In this document: piece by piece, positions 28,048-39,838 of the stretch
Layout: every line of letters starts with the position of its first letter
How positions within the stretch are numbered: position 1 is the stretch's first letter
From: Sphingomonas sp. S1-29
Lineage (GTDB): Bacteria; Pseudomonadota; Alphaproteobacteria; Sphingomonadales; Sphingomonadaceae
DNA: 64,000 nt
Reading direction: 5' to 3'
Assembly: GCF_026167545.1 (NCBI RefSeq)
Contig: NZ_CP110678.1
Coordinates: forward strand, 1,175,501-1,239,500
Program-made: the position numbers and the translations under genes
Notes under the pieces: generated by a model
Told to the model about the DNA's origin: nothing
The model's input: the letters and a program-made list of their open reading frames with translations, nothing else
The model's database searches: none

Positions 28048-28389
28048 CTATGGCTTCGTCATCGCCCGGGTCGACACCTTGGCGTTGCCGTCGGCTTCGA
28101 TCGAGATCACGTGCTCGACCCCGCCCTCGCAGCGCGCGCGCCAGATCGAGCCGGTGTCGCCTTGCTGCTCGCTCGACGTGACGCCCTGACACGGTAGGCC
28201 GGCGTCGCGGATCGCGCGGATGAAGACGCCGTTGCGCTGCGCCGCCGGCAGAGCCGCGACCGCGGCCTGATAATCGACACCGTCCTTTGCGACCTTGGGC
28301 TTGGCGGGCGCGGGCGCCGGCGCGGGTTCGCTGCCGCAGCCGGCGAGCGCCAGCGCGGCGATCAGGGGGATGAATAGGCTGGTCTTCAC
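28048..28389 (-). CDS. Small lipoprotein
   Basis: 113 residues from GTG 28389, which overlaps the stop of the TetR gene (GTGA). Signal peptide with lipobox ALALAGC, then an Ala/Pro linker and a compact domain with two cysteines (LPCQGV, RARCEGG) that may form a disulfide. Outer-membrane lipoprotein of unknown function, co-expressed with the regulator. Confidence 0.75.
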   Translation of the reverse strand: MKTSLFIPLIAALALAGCGSEPAPAPAPAKPKVAKDGVDYQAAVAALPAAQRNGVFIRAIRDAGLPCQGVTSSEQQGDTGSIWRARCEGGVEHVISIEADGNAKVSTRAMTKP

Positions 28390-29111
28390 ATCGCTTCTCC
28401 TTCGACAACGACGTCGGCACCGCGCGGCGCATAGGCGCGCATGAAGCGGCTGGTGCCGCGCGCCGCGCGTTCGCGGATCATATCGAGCGTCGGTTCGGGA
28501 ATCATCCCGAACATCAGCTCGATCTCGCAAAAGCCCTTCCAGATGCCGACGAGATCCTCGGCGGCACGCTGCGGATCGTCGACCTCGAGCAGCCCGGCGG
28601 CATCGCCCTCGGCGATCAAATCGGCGAGCCGCCCGCGACACAAGGCAGGCCCGGCGCGGAAGAAGCGTTCGGCCAGCGCGGGGACCTGGGTGATCTCCTG
28701 CGCGAGCATCCGTTCGAAGACCGCGTGATCCTCGTGGAAGATGAAGGTCAGCAAGCCTTCGCCGAACAGGTTCAGCCGCTCCTCGAGCGACAGCCCGGCC
28801 TGCTCGTCGATCGAAAGCGCGCTGTCCATCCGCGGCATCTCGCCGCGAATGACCGCTTCGAACAACGTCTCCTTGTCGCCGAAGCGGTTGTAGAGCGTGA
28901 CCTTCGATACGCCGGCGCGCTGCGCGATGTCCTCGATCGTCGAGGCGTTGAACCCGCGTTCGATGAAGGATTCGCGCGCCGCGCTGATGATTGCGTCCTG
29001 TTTGGCGGGGTCGCGCGGTCGGCCGGGACCGTTCTTGACCGGTTGGCCGCCACAACAGGCAAGCGCCTTCAGTCCGAAGCGGCTTTGCTTAACGATCGTT
29101 CTTCCTTCCAT
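28386..29111 (-). CDS. TetR/AcrR-family transcriptional regulator
   Basis: 241 residues. N-terminal helix-turn-helix STIEDIAQRAGVSKVTLYNRF at about residues 57-77, then an all-helical ligand domain. The extended N-terminus has CC and GRPRDP before the HTH. ATG 29111. Coupled by GTGA to a small lipoprotein, its likely target or partner. No efflux genes flank it. Confidence 0.9.
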   Translation of the reverse strand: MEGRTIVKQSRFGLKALACCGGQPVKNGPGRPRDPAKQDAIISAARESFIERGFNASTIEDIAQRAGVSKVTLYNRFGDKETLFEAVIRGEMPRMDSALSIDEQAGLSLEERLNLFGEGLLTFIFHEDHAVFERMLAQEITQVPALAERFFRAGPALCRGRLADLIAEGDAAGLLEVDDPQRAAEDLVGIWKGFCEIELMFGMIPEPTLDMIRERAARGTSRFMRAYAPRGADVVVEGEAM

Positions 29112-29211
29112 GACCGTTCGTCCGGTCGATTCAACGGTTGGTCGCTATCTGGCGAACGCGCAACCCCGGCTAGAGGTCCGTGCCCGCGCGATAGCGACCG
29201 AAGTTTCGACG

Positions 29212-30527
29212 TCAGTGTTGATAGGCCTTGGGCAGCGCGCCTTCCTTGGGATCGAGATAGCGCTGGCGCAGCCGGGTCTGGCGGTTCTCGAGCGGCTGTT
29301 CGACGCCGTCGATGAACACCGACGTCGCCGCAGTGCCGACTTCGAGCGGGTCGCCGTCCCAGATCACCACGTCGCCGCGGCGGCCGGGGCGGAGCGAGCC
29401 GATCTCGCCACCCATGCCGATCGCCTCGGCGGGTTTCGAAGTGATCGTCGCGAACGCCTCGCCCCAGCTGAGGCCGGCAGCACCGGGAATTTTGGTGAGC
29501 GCGACCAGATTGCCGGCATATTGCTTCACCAGCCGCGCCTGGCGCGATTCATCGTCGTTGATCTGGCCGATGCCGACGAGGACGCCCGCCGCCTTCAAGC
29601 GCCCGATGTTCGACTGGGTTGCCGCCAGTTGCTCGAACGAGGCGGGAAGATCGGCGAGCGCCGAGGCGATGACGGGGATCTGCGCGGCGGCGATTTCGCG
29701 CGCGACCATCCAGCCCTCGGTCGCGCCGACGAGCACCGGCTTAAGCGCGGGGAATTCGCGCTTGAGCGCGATGATCGTGAGAATGTCCGACGCGCGCTCG
29801 GCATGGACCAGCAACGGCATTTCGCCGCGCAGCACCGGCCCCAGCGCCTGCGCGTCGGCGCGGGTGAGCAACGCGTCCTTGCCGCGATCATTGTAGCTCG
29901 CGGGGTTGGCGGCGTAGGTGCGCGCCTCGAACAAGGCGTTGCGCAGCATCGCCATTGCGGCGGGGCGGCTGCCCCCCGCCTGTTCGGCGCCGGTCTGGCC
30001 CCATTCCATGAACTGGAACGCCTGGCCGCGCGTGACCGGGTTCATGTCGCTGCCAAGGTCGATGACCGCGCCCTGCCCCGCGAAGATCGAGCCGCGTGGA
30101 TCGGGCGCGACGATCGCGCGGGTGATCCCCTCGGCGCGGTTGACCGCGATCGGCCCCGATAGCGGGTTCACCGCCGAGGCGACGTCGAGCGCGGCGTTGA
30201 AGGGCGAGCGCGGCGCCGAGGAATCATTGGTCTCGCTGACGCCGTCGACCTCGATGATCCCCATCCGGCTGAACCCAGCGACGATGCCGGGCGATACCCA
30301 GCGGCCGCCGGCATCAATCGTGCGACCGCCGGCAGGGGCCGCTCCACCCGCGCCCGCCGAGACGACGCGGCCGCCGCGAATGACGACGGTGCCGCCCTCG
30401 ATCGGGGCCGAGCCGTCACCGATGGCCAGCTTGGCGTTGGTGATGACGACGTCCTGCGCAGCGGCGGGAACCGCCACTGCAAGGGTGGTACCGGCGAGCA
30501 ATGCCGCCGCAAAAGCAAAAGCGCGCA

Positions 30528-30528
<1 letters not shown>
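29212..30528 (-). CDS. Amidohydrolase-like protein lacking the HxH motif
   Basis: 438 residues with signal peptide (MRAFAFAAALLAGTTLAVA) and the amidohydrolase frame (TNAKLAIGDGSAPIEGG, closing SLRPGRRGDVVIWDGDP). Where active enzymes have PG-x-x-D-x-H-x-H, this has PGIVAGFSRMG, so both metal-binding histidines of strand 1 are gone. LLVHAE keeps one later histidine. It is either catalytically dead or mononuclear. Its ATG shares a base with the stop of an upstream active-looking paralogue (TAATG), suggesting a heteromeric pair. Confidence 0.82.
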
Positions 30529-31943
<1,415 letters not shown>

Positions 31944-31974
31944 GTCGTTGCAGTCTCCCTGTCGTCTGTATCAT

Positions 31975-32784
31975 TCAGGCAAACACCTGTTCGAGATCGT
32001 CGCCGCGCAGCCCCTCCTTCTGGGTGCGCAGCGTGTGATAGGCCGATGCCACCACCGCGGGCGGGATCATGCCGAGCAAGGCGGTGAGGACGGTATAGAG
32101 GACGCTCGCGCCCTGGCCATCGCCGGTGATCGCGGCGATCCCGCCGATCATCGCCTGCGCCACCAGCCAGAAGATCGCGCCGATCACCAGCAGCAGCAGC
32201 AATTGCCAGCGCACCCCCGCAGTGAGCTCTGCGCTGCGCGCGAAGCTGGCGAAGGCGCCGAGCCGCTCGGCGACCATCGCGGGGGTGACGACGAACCACA
32301 GGCAGGTCAGCACGAGCGCGGGGATGATGAAGAACACGAAGCCGATGCCGATCGCGAACCAGAAGAGGATCAGCAGCAGCACCGCCGAGGGGATGCGCGG
32401 CAACACGCGCGCGACGAGGCGCGGCAGGTCGATCGGCTGGCGGTCGAGCAGGTCGAGCGTGGCGGCGACCAGCAGCAGATTGCCGAGCTGGCCGATCGCG
32501 AGCGCCGCAAGTCCGACGAGCATCGCCGAGAAGAAGGACGGCACCTGGCTGACGTCCGAAACACCGATCAGCAGCAGCGCCCCGACCATCGGTGCCGCAC
32601 CGCTGACGAGCACCGTCACCGCGAACAGCAGCGGCGCCTGCGCGATCGCGCCGAACGCATCGCCGATCACCCGCGACAATTCGAAGCTCCAGCCGCGATT
32701 GGCGGCATTGCGCATCGCCATGCCGATCGCGACCGCCAGCGCCGCCGCAAGCAGCAGGAATGCGAGAATGATGATCGTGAACAA
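31975..32784 (-). CDS. Polytopic membrane protein
   Basis: 269 residues with about six hydrophobic segments (TIIILAFLLLAAALAVAIG, LLLILFWFAIGIGFVFFII, LLLLLVIGAIFWLVAQAM). No named domain recognised; the pattern of long paired helices resembles glycerophosphoryl-diester-phosphodiesterase membrane domains. TTG 32784 with GGGGGCGA upstream puts the start at the first helix. A GTG at 32898 is in frame but overlaps the divergent gene. Function unknown. Confidence 0.65.
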   Translation of the reverse strand: MFTIIILAFLLLAAALAVAIGMAMRNAANRGWSFELSRVIGDAFGAIAQAPLLFAVTVLVSGAAPMVGALLLIGVSDVSQVPSFFSAMLVGLAALAIGQLGNLLLVAATLDLLDRQPIDLPRLVARVLPRIPSAVLLLILFWFAIGIGFVFFIIPALVLTCLWFVVTPAMVAERLGAFASFARSAELTAGVRWQLLLLLVIGAIFWLVAQAMIGGIAAITGDGQGASVLYTVLTALLGMIPPAVVASAYHTLRTQKEGLRGDDLEQVFA

Positions 32785-32888
32785 CTCGCCCCCTTGAGCG
32801 TGCAGGGTGGAGCGAAAACCATTGCGTGTAAATCGCGAAGTGCCGCAAAAGGCACGCGTTGCCGCGCCGGCAGCTTGCGGAGTCGCGA

Positions 32889-33515
32889 TTGCCCCCACCC
32901 GCCCCCGTGCCCGACGAAGCCGCGATCCGCGCGGCGCATGCGGCCGTGCGCGCGGACTCCGAAATCCAGTTCGACTTTCCGTGGCGACGGATCGAGCCCG
33001 ACCCCGAGTCGCCCTGGCTGACCGCGCTGGGCGAGGCGTTGCAGCGCTTCTTCGTCGGACTGGGACCGGTGTGGGAAGTGATCTTCTGGGGAATGCTGGC
33101 GGTGTTGGCGGCGATCCTGGTGATCAGCCTGTTCCCGCCGGCGCGCGCCTGGGTGCTCGAGCGGCTGCGGCGGCGGCCCGCGCCGGTGGCCGAGGAAGGC
33201 TGGCGGCCCGAAGCAGGGGCGGCGCGCGCGCTGCTTGCCGAGGCCGAGGCGCTGGCGGGGGCGGCGCGCTATGACGAGGCGGTGCGGCTGCTGCTCCACC
33301 GCAGCATCGAGGATATCGAGCGCTGGCGCGGCGGGGTGGTGCGCCCCTCGCTGACGTCGCGCGACATCGCCGCGGTCGATGCGCTGCCGGGCAATGCGCG
33401 CGCGGTGTTCGCGCGGATCGTCGCCTTGGTCGAGCGCGGGCTGTTCGCGCGGCGGCCGCTGGGGGCTGCCGACTGGCAGCGCGCGCGCGACGATTATGCG
33501 GCGTTCGCGCTGTGA
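32889..33515 (+). CDS. DUF4129 protein of the MoxR operon
   Basis: 208 residues: amphipathic N-terminus (EIQFDFPWRRIEPD), one membrane helix (VIFWGMLAVLAAILVISLF) and the DUF4129 C-terminus (RYDEAVRLLLHRSIEDIE, SLTSRDIA, FARIVALVERGLFA). First gene of a six-gene operon with DUF4350, MoxR, DUF58, SpoIIM-like and RDD proteins, a common unit thought to act at the envelope. TTG 32889 has GGAG 7 bases before it; TTG 32859 and GTG 32907 are alternatives. Confidence 0.75.
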   Translation: MPPPAPVPDEAAIRAAHAAVRADSEIQFDFPWRRIEPDPESPWLTALGEALQRFFVGLGPVWEVIFWGMLAVLAAILVISLFPPARAWVLERLRRRPAPVAEEGWRPEAGAARALLAEAEALAGAARYDEAVRLLLHRSIEDIERWRGGVVRPSLTSRDIAAVDALPGNARAVFARIVALVERGLFARRPLGAADWQRARDDYAAFAL

Positions 33516-34707
33516 GCGATGCGGTGACGGCGGCCAACCCCACCCCGTTCGGGCCGCGCGCGGGGATCGTGCTGACGGTGCTCGGCGCGGTGCTGCTGCT
33601 GGGCTTCCTGCTGCTGTCGGGGTTCGGCGAGGACATCAACCGGCAGGTGGGGCGCGTCCCCGGCCCCGCCGCCAAGGGCGCGACGGGGTTCCAGGCGCTG
33701 CACGACATCCTCGCGCGGACGCCGGGCTTCGAGGTGCGGATGCTGCGCGAGCGCGGGGACTATGCCACCGACGATTTGCTGATCCTGACCCCCGATCGCA
33801 GCGTCACCGCCGCCGATCTGGGCGAGATCGTCCGCCAGCGCATCGAGCATCCGACGCTGATCATCCTGCCCAAATGGCAGACCGAGCGCGACGGGCTGAC
33901 GGGCACGCGCGAACGGCGGACCGATGCGATCGATTTCGGCGCGGGGCGGATCGGCGCGATGCTGAGCAACGTCGCCGAGACCAGGTACGACCGGATGCCG
34001 GGGGTGCGCCGTCCGCAGAACCAGAACGACCTGCCGAGCTTCGGTCCGGTCGAGCGGCCCGCGACGATCAGCGGGCGCGCGATCACGCCGTTGGTGTCGA
34101 TCAACCGCGGCGGTGCGTTGCTCGCGCGCGTCGCGGGCAGCGACACCTACATCCTTGCCGATCCTGATCTGGCGAACAATTACGGCATGCGCGATCCGCG
34201 TAACGCTGTGGCGATGGTCGCCGTGCTCGAATGGATGGGGATCGCCGCGCCGGGGCGGATCGCGTTCGACCTGACGCTGCATTACCGCCCCGGCGACCGC
34301 AACCTGGTGAAGCTGATGTTCACCCCGCCCTTCATCGCGGTGACGATCGCCTTGCTCGCCGCCGCCGCGCTCGCGGGCTGGGCGAGCATCGCGCGCTTCG
34401 GGCCGCCGCTGCGCGACGTGCGCGCGCTGGCGTTCGGCAAGGCGGCGTTGCTCGACACCGTGGCGGCGCTCACGCGCGCGGCGGGCAAGGCGGGCGCGGG
34501 CGGCGGCGCCTATGCCGACACGATGCGCGACTGGCTGGGGCAGCGGATGCGCGCGCCGGGGCATCTGCACGGCGAGTCGCTGGCGGCGTGGATCGAGGCG
34601 CAGCGGCCGGGCTATGCCGCGCGTGACCAAAGGCTGCGGCGCGCAGGCAACGAAAGCGAATTAGTGTCGGCGGCGCAAGGCCTGCACGACTGGCGACAGG
34701 AGACAGC

Positions 34708-34711
<4 letters not shown>
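33512..34711 (+). CDS. DUF4350 membrane protein
   Basis: 399 residues from GTG 33512, which overlaps the previous stop (GTGA). N-terminal helix, a periplasmic GATase-like DUF4350 domain (AKGATGFQALHDILARTPGF, DDLLILTPDRSVTA), second helix near residue 275 (PFIAVTIALLAAAALAGW), then a cytoplasmic helical tail. Conserved companion of MoxR/DUF58 genes; molecular role unknown. Its stop overlaps the moxR start (ATGA). Confidence 0.82.
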
Positions 34712-35660
<949 letters not shown>

Positions 35661-35664
<4 letters not shown>

Positions 35665-37040
35665 TCTACCCCACCCAGCGCGCGGCGATGCTGGTCGCGG
35701 TGGCGGCGCCGGTGGCGCTGGCGCTGGGGGTGGCGGTGCCCGGCGGCTGGGTCGCGGCGATTGGTTGGGTGGTGGTCGTGGTCGCGGCGGTGTTCGTCGA
35801 CGGGTTGCTTGCGCCTTCGCTGGCGGGTGCGGCGACGGTGGACGCACCGGCGATGGTGCCGGTGGGGGGGCGGGTTTTGCTTGCGCCTGCGATTGCGGGT
35901 GGGGTGGCGGCGGAATTTGCGGCTGAGGTGAGCGCGCCACTCGAGAGGACACCCCATCCCCTCCGCGTTCGTGCTGAGCTTGTCGAAGCACCGTCCTTCG
36001 CTTCGAAGAACAGAACGGCCCTTCGACAAGCTCAGGGCGAACGGGGAGAGGATATCCCCCAGCAATCAGACGGCAGCGAGGATGGCGCGCTATCCTACAC
36101 CGCCCCACGCCGCGGCACCGCGCGTGTCTCGGCGCTTTGGGCGCGCCGCCGCGGCCCGCTCGGTTTCGCGTGGCGGCAACGCAAGATCGCCACCGACACC
36201 GCGATCCGCGTCGTCCCCGACATCCGCCCGACGCGCGAACAGGGGATGCGGCAATATCTGCGCAGCACGCAGTTCGGCAGCCGGATGCGCACCGAAAGCG
36301 GCGACGGACAGGAATTCCAGGCACTGACCGATTTCCAGCCGGGGATGCAGCGCCGCGCGATCGACTGGAAGGCATCGGCGCGGCATTTGTCGCTGCAGGC
36401 GCGCGAATATCGCACCGAGCGCGACCATGCCGTGGTGCTGGCGATCGATTCGGGGCGCGCGATGGCCGATCCGGTCGAGGGGGTGCCGCGGGTCGATCGC
36501 GCGGTGTCGGCGGCGCTGCTCGCGGCGTTCGTCGCGCTCAAATCGGGCGACCGGGTGCGGCTGTTCGGTTTCGCCGCGCGGCCGCAAGTCGACAGTGGAT
36601 CGCTGACCGGCGCGCGCAGCTTCGCGAACCTCCACGCGCATGCCGCCGACATCGATTACGGGACGGGCGAGAGCAACTACACGCTGTCGCTGACCGCGCT
36701 CGACCAACGGCTCGACCGGCGGTCGTTGGTGGTGATCTTCACCGAATTCACCGATCCCACCGCCGCCGAATTGCTGCTCGCGGCGGGCCAGCGGCTGCTC
36801 AAGCGGCACCGCGTGCTGTTCGTGCTGTTCCACGATGTCGAGCTCGAAGGCTTCGTCGCGGCGCGGCCTGCGAGCGCCGACGATGTGACGCACGCAAATG
36901 TCGCGCAGGCGCTGCTGCGCGAGCGGCGGATCGTGATCGAGCGGGTGAAGCGGCTGGGGATCGAGCTGATCGAGGCCGATCCGCACGCGATGCCGCTGGT
37001 GCTGGTCGAGCGGTATCTGGCGCTGCGGGAGCGCGGGTGA
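35661..37040 (+). CDS. DUF58 vWA-like protein with repeat-derived insert
   Basis: 459 residues from TTG 35661 (TTGA overlap with moxR). Two N-terminal helices, a periplasmic beta region, then the DUF58 motif (SGDGQEFQALTDFQPGMQRR, DWKASARHLSLQAREYRTER) and a vWA-like fold with DSGRAMADP. Residues about 102-128 (LRVRAELVEAP, RTALRQAQGERG) are a translated family A inverted pair in the extracytoplasmic domain, absent from a normal DUF58 protein as far as I can judge. Frame is kept. Confidence 0.88.
35965..36044. repeat. Family A inverted pair inside the DUF58 gene
   Basis: CGTTCGTGCTGAGCTTGTCG on the left and CCTTCGACAAGCTCAGGGCG plus AACGG on the right, about 30 bases apart, read in frame by the host gene. 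Confidence 0.88.
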
Positions 37041-37068
37041 TGGGGCTGCGGACGATGCGCTCAGAGGA

Positions 37069-37173
37069 GCGTCACCCCGGACTTGATCCGGGGTCCAGGC
37101 GCGACGCGTACCGCGTGCCGGACGCCGGGGGCGACTGTCTCACCTGGATGCCGGGTCGAGCCCGGCATGACGG
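37069..37173. repeat. Family B inverted pair
   Basis: CGTCACCCCGGACTTGATCC followed by GGGGTCC on the left and GATGCCGGGTCGAGCCCGGC plus ATGACGG on the right. Fills the gap between DUF58 and the SpoIIM-like gene inside an otherwise tightly coupled operon. Confidence 0.85.
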
Positions 37174-37206
37174 AGGTAGGTTGCACCGCCGCGAAGCGCA
37201 GGATCG

Positions 37207-38205
37207 ATGACCACCCCCTTCTTCACCACGCGCAATTTCCGCGCCGAGCGCGAGGGCGATTGGGCTCGGCTCGAGGCATTGCTCGACATCGTCGAGAAAC
37301 GATCGGCCAAGCGCCTGTCATCCGACGAACTGGTCGAGCTGCCACGCCTGTACCGCGCGACCTTGTCGGCGCTGTCGATCGCGCGCGAAACCTCGCTCGA
37401 CGCGAGCCTTGTCGGCTATCTCGAGAGCCTGGCGACCCGCGCCTATTTCATCTTGTACAGCGGGCGAACGCCGATGCGGCGCCAGCTGCTCGGCTTCTTC
37501 GCGCGCGGCTGGCCGCAAGCGGTGCGCCGGATGGTGCCCGAAATCTTGCTCGCGCTGGCGCTGTTCGCGGCGAGCGCCGTGGCGGGCTATGCCTTGGTCG
37601 TCGCCGACCCCGCCTGGTTCGCCGGCATCGTCGACGAAGGCATGGCGAGCGGGCGCAATATGGAGGCGAGCGCCGCGTTCCTGCGCGATACGCTGTACGG
37701 CGCGCCGAAGGATAGCGGGCTCGAGGTGTTCGCGACGCAATTGTTCACGCACAATGCGCAGATCTCGATCCTGGTCTTCGCGCTGGGCTTTGCCTTCGGG
37801 GTGCCGACGATGCTGCTGCTGGCGTCGAACGGCGCGCTGATGGGAGCGTTCTTCGCGGTCTATGTCCCGCATGGGCTCGGCTGGGGGCTGCTCGGCTGGC
37901 TGTCGATCCACGGCACCACCGAGATTTTCGCGATCCTGATTTCGGCGGGCGCGGGGTTCCATATCGGGCGCGCCGTGGCGTTTCCCGAGCAGCGCACGCG
38001 GATGGCGGCAGCGTCGGAGGCGGGGCGGCGCGCGGCGATCGCGATGATCGGCGTGGTGGTGATGCTGCTGGTGGCGGGGCTGCTCGAAGGCTTTGCCCGG
38101 CAGTTGGTGCGCACCGACGAAGCAAGGTTTGCGATCGCGCTGACGATGCTCGCGGGATGGGTGGCGTATTTCGCGTTCGGAGGGCGGGCGCGTGGCCAAG
38201 GCTAA
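37207..38205 (+). CDS. SpoIIM-family membrane protein
   Basis: 332 residues. Cytoplasmic N-terminus (FRAEREGDWARLEALLD, RLYRATLSALSIARETSLD), then four or five helices in the Stage II sporulation protein M domain, with ALGFAFGVPTMLLLASNGAL and LSIHGTTEIFAILISAGAGF. In non-sporulating bacteria this protein accompanies MoxR/DUF58 and RDD proteins; role unknown. Its end overlaps the RDD gene by 14 bases. Confidence 0.88.
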   Translation: MTTPFFTTRNFRAEREGDWARLEALLDIVEKRSAKRLSSDELVELPRLYRATLSALSIARETSLDASLVGYLESLATRAYFILYSGRTPMRRQLLGFFARGWPQAVRRMVPEILLALALFAASAVAGYALVVADPAWFAGIVDEGMASGRNMEASAAFLRDTLYGAPKDSGLEVFATQLFTHNAQISILVFALGFAFGVPTMLLLASNGALMGAFFAVYVPHGLGWGLLGWLSIHGTTEIFAILISAGAGFHIGRAVAFPEQRTRMAAASEAGRRAAIAMIGVVVMLLVAGLLEGFARQLVRTDEARFAIALTMLAGWVAYFAFGGRARGQG

Positions 38206-39052
38206 GCGAATCGGGCTCGAACGGCGGCTGGTGACGCCCGAGGGAGTGACGCTGCAGCTCAAGCTCGCGGGGTCGGGTGCGCGTGCGGGGGCGTTCATCA
38301 TCGATGCGCTGGTGATGCTGGCGATCCTGATCGGCACGACGCTGGCGCTGTTCGCCTTCCATGCCGGCCTGGGCAGCGCGTTCGGCAGCCTGTTGCTGAT
38401 CCTGTGGATGCTAGGCTTCTTCGCGTTGCGGAACTTCTATTTCATCCTGTCCGAAAGCGGTGCGCGCGCGGCGACGCTCGGCAAGCGGGTGATGCGGCTG
38501 CGGGTGATCGCGCGCGATGGCGGGCGGCTGACCGGCGGCGCGATCGTCGCGCGCAACCTGATGCGCGAGATCGAGATCTTCCTGCCGCTGATGTTCACCG
38601 CCTATAGCGCATCGCAGGGGATCGGCGACCGCTGGGCGGGCGCGGCGGGGTTGCTGTGGGCAGCGATCTTTCTGTTCTTCCCCGCCTTCAACCGCGACCG
38701 GCTGCGCGCGGGCGACCTGATCGCGGGGACCTGGGTGATCGAGACGCAGCGGCGACGGATCGGTGCCGACCTGCTCGCCGCCGCCCCGATCGCGGCAACG
38801 ACGCCCTTCAGCGATGCCGAGCTCGACGCATACGGCCAATATGAGCTGCAGAAGCTCGAGGAAGTGCTGCGGCGGAGCGACCGCGATTCGATCACTACCG
38901 TCGCGGCGGCGATTCGGCGGCGGATCGGGCGCGACGACATGCCCGACGACCGCCAGTTCCTCGACGCCTATTATGCCGCGGTTCGGCTGCACCTCGAGCG
39001 CAAGCTGCTGTTCGGACAGAGGAAACGCGACAAGTTCGACGCGGCTGCGTGA
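38192..39052 (+). CDS. RDD-family membrane protein
   Basis: 286 residues from GTG 38192. The RDD domain shows GSGARAGAFIIDALVMLAIL with the Arg/Asp pair, RAATLGKRVMRLRVI and RLRAGDLIAGTWVI. About four helices, followed by a charged cytoplasmic tail with SDAELDAYGQYELQKLEEVL. Last gene of the MoxR operon. RDD proteins are small polytopic membrane proteins, some linked to ion exchange. Confidence 0.88.
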   Translation: MAKAKRIGLERRLVTPEGVTLQLKLAGSGARAGAFIIDALVMLAILIGTTLALFAFHAGLGSAFGSLLLILWMLGFFALRNFYFILSESGARAATLGKRVMRLRVIARDGGRLTGGAIVARNLMREIEIFLPLMFTAYSASQGIGDRWAGAAGLLWAAIFLFFPAFNRDRLRAGDLIAGTWVIETQRRRIGADLLAAAPIAATTPFSDAELDAYGQYELQKLEEVLRRSDRDSITTVAAAIRRRIGRDDMPDDRQFLDAYYAAVRLHLERKLLFGQRKRDKFDAAA

Positions 39053-39081
39053 CCGCCCACGTCATGCAACCACGACCTTTA

Positions 39082-39099
39082 GTCATGGACGCTTGACAT
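39082..39099. promoter_or_regulatory. Operator copy 1 for the XRE regulator (candidate)
   Basis: GTCATGGACGCTTGACAT, partly palindromic (GTCA...TGAC). It overlaps a TTGACA that could be a -35 box. A second copy lies 39 bases downstream with 16 of 18 identical bases. Confidence 0.55.
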
Positions 39100-39120
39100 C
39101 TTCGCATGATGTGGCATTTT

Positions 39121-39138
39121 GTCATGGTCGCCTGACAT
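39121..39138. promoter_or_regulatory. Operator copy 2 for the XRE regulator (candidate)
   Basis: GTCATGGTCGCCTGACAT, same orientation as copy 1. It lies 41 bases before the ATG of the helix-turn-helix gene, where a bound repressor would block transcription. Confidence 0.55.
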
Positions 39139-39179
39139 AAGGTCAGCTAGACATGGCAGGGGAACCAGCCGGAGTGTGG

Positions 39180-39389
39180 ATGAAAAATCGCCTGAAAGTG
39201 CTGCGCGCCGAACGCGACTGGAGCCAAGCCGAGCTTGGCGGCCGGCTGGGGGTGTCGCGTCAGGCGGTGAACGCGATCGAGACGGGGAAATACGACCCCT
39301 CGTTGCCGCTGGCCTTCAAGATCGCACGCCTGTTCGATGCCCCGATCGAGGAGATTTTCGATGACGAGCATGGGGGTGAAGATGCGTGA
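39180..39389 (+). CDS. XRE-family small transcriptional regulator
   Basis: 69 residues. A nearly pure helix-turn-helix: LKVLRAERDWSQAELGGRLG then SRQAVNAIETGKYDPSLPLA. It belongs to the short YozG-type group that usually controls the membrane protein encoded next to it. ATG 39180 has GGAGTGTGG just upstream. Two matching operator-like repeats precede it, consistent with self-control. Overlaps the next gene by 8 bases. Confidence 0.9.
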   Translation: MKNRLKVLRAERDWSQAELGGRLGVSRQAVNAIETGKYDPSLPLAFKIARLFDAPIEEIFDDEHGGEDA

Positions 39390-39816
39390 CGGTTCGATCG
39401 GCACCGGGGAACAGGCGGCGCGGTTGCGGCAGCGACGCATTCGGCGCCTTTTCGCTGCGTTGGCTGCGGCGGGTTTTGTCACCGGACTGGTCATGGCGCT
39501 GCTCGAAGACGACGCCAAGGGACCGGTGGCCGGTGTCGGAGCACTGCCACCCGCCTTTGCGATCGGTGCGGTCGTCCTTGGCATCGTCGCGATCCTATGG
39601 GGCGGGCTGCGCTATTGGCAGAGCACCGATGAGCTCGATCGCCGCGACAATATGCTGGCGTCGATGATCGGCCTCAACATGTACGCGCTTACCTACCCCG
39701 CGTGGTGGACGTTGTGGAAAGGCGCGCTAGTTCCGGCGCCGAACGGCGAGACCATTTTCATGGCCACCATGATCGTCACGGCGATCAGCTATGGCTGGCT
39801 CAAATATCGCAACTGA
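39382..39816 (+). CDS. Membrane protein paired with the XRE regulator
   Basis: 144 residues with about four helices (LFAALAAAGFVTGLVMALL, AFAIGAVVLGIVAILWGGL, NMYALTYPAWWTLW, TIFMATMIVTAISYG). The RRDNMLASMIG segment between helices 2 and 3 is like the two-gene XRE/membrane units of many bacteria. ATG 39382 overlaps the regulator stop, with GGGGGTGAAG upstream. Function unknown. Confidence 0.75.
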   Translation: MRDGSIGTGEQAARLRQRRIRRLFAALAAAGFVTGLVMALLEDDAKGPVAGVGALPPAFAIGAVVLGIVAILWGGLRYWQSTDELDRRDNMLASMIGLNMYALTYPAWWTLWKGALVPAPNGETIFMATMIVTAISYGWLKYRN

Positions 39817-39838
39817 TCGCGGCGCGATCGCAGGGAGA

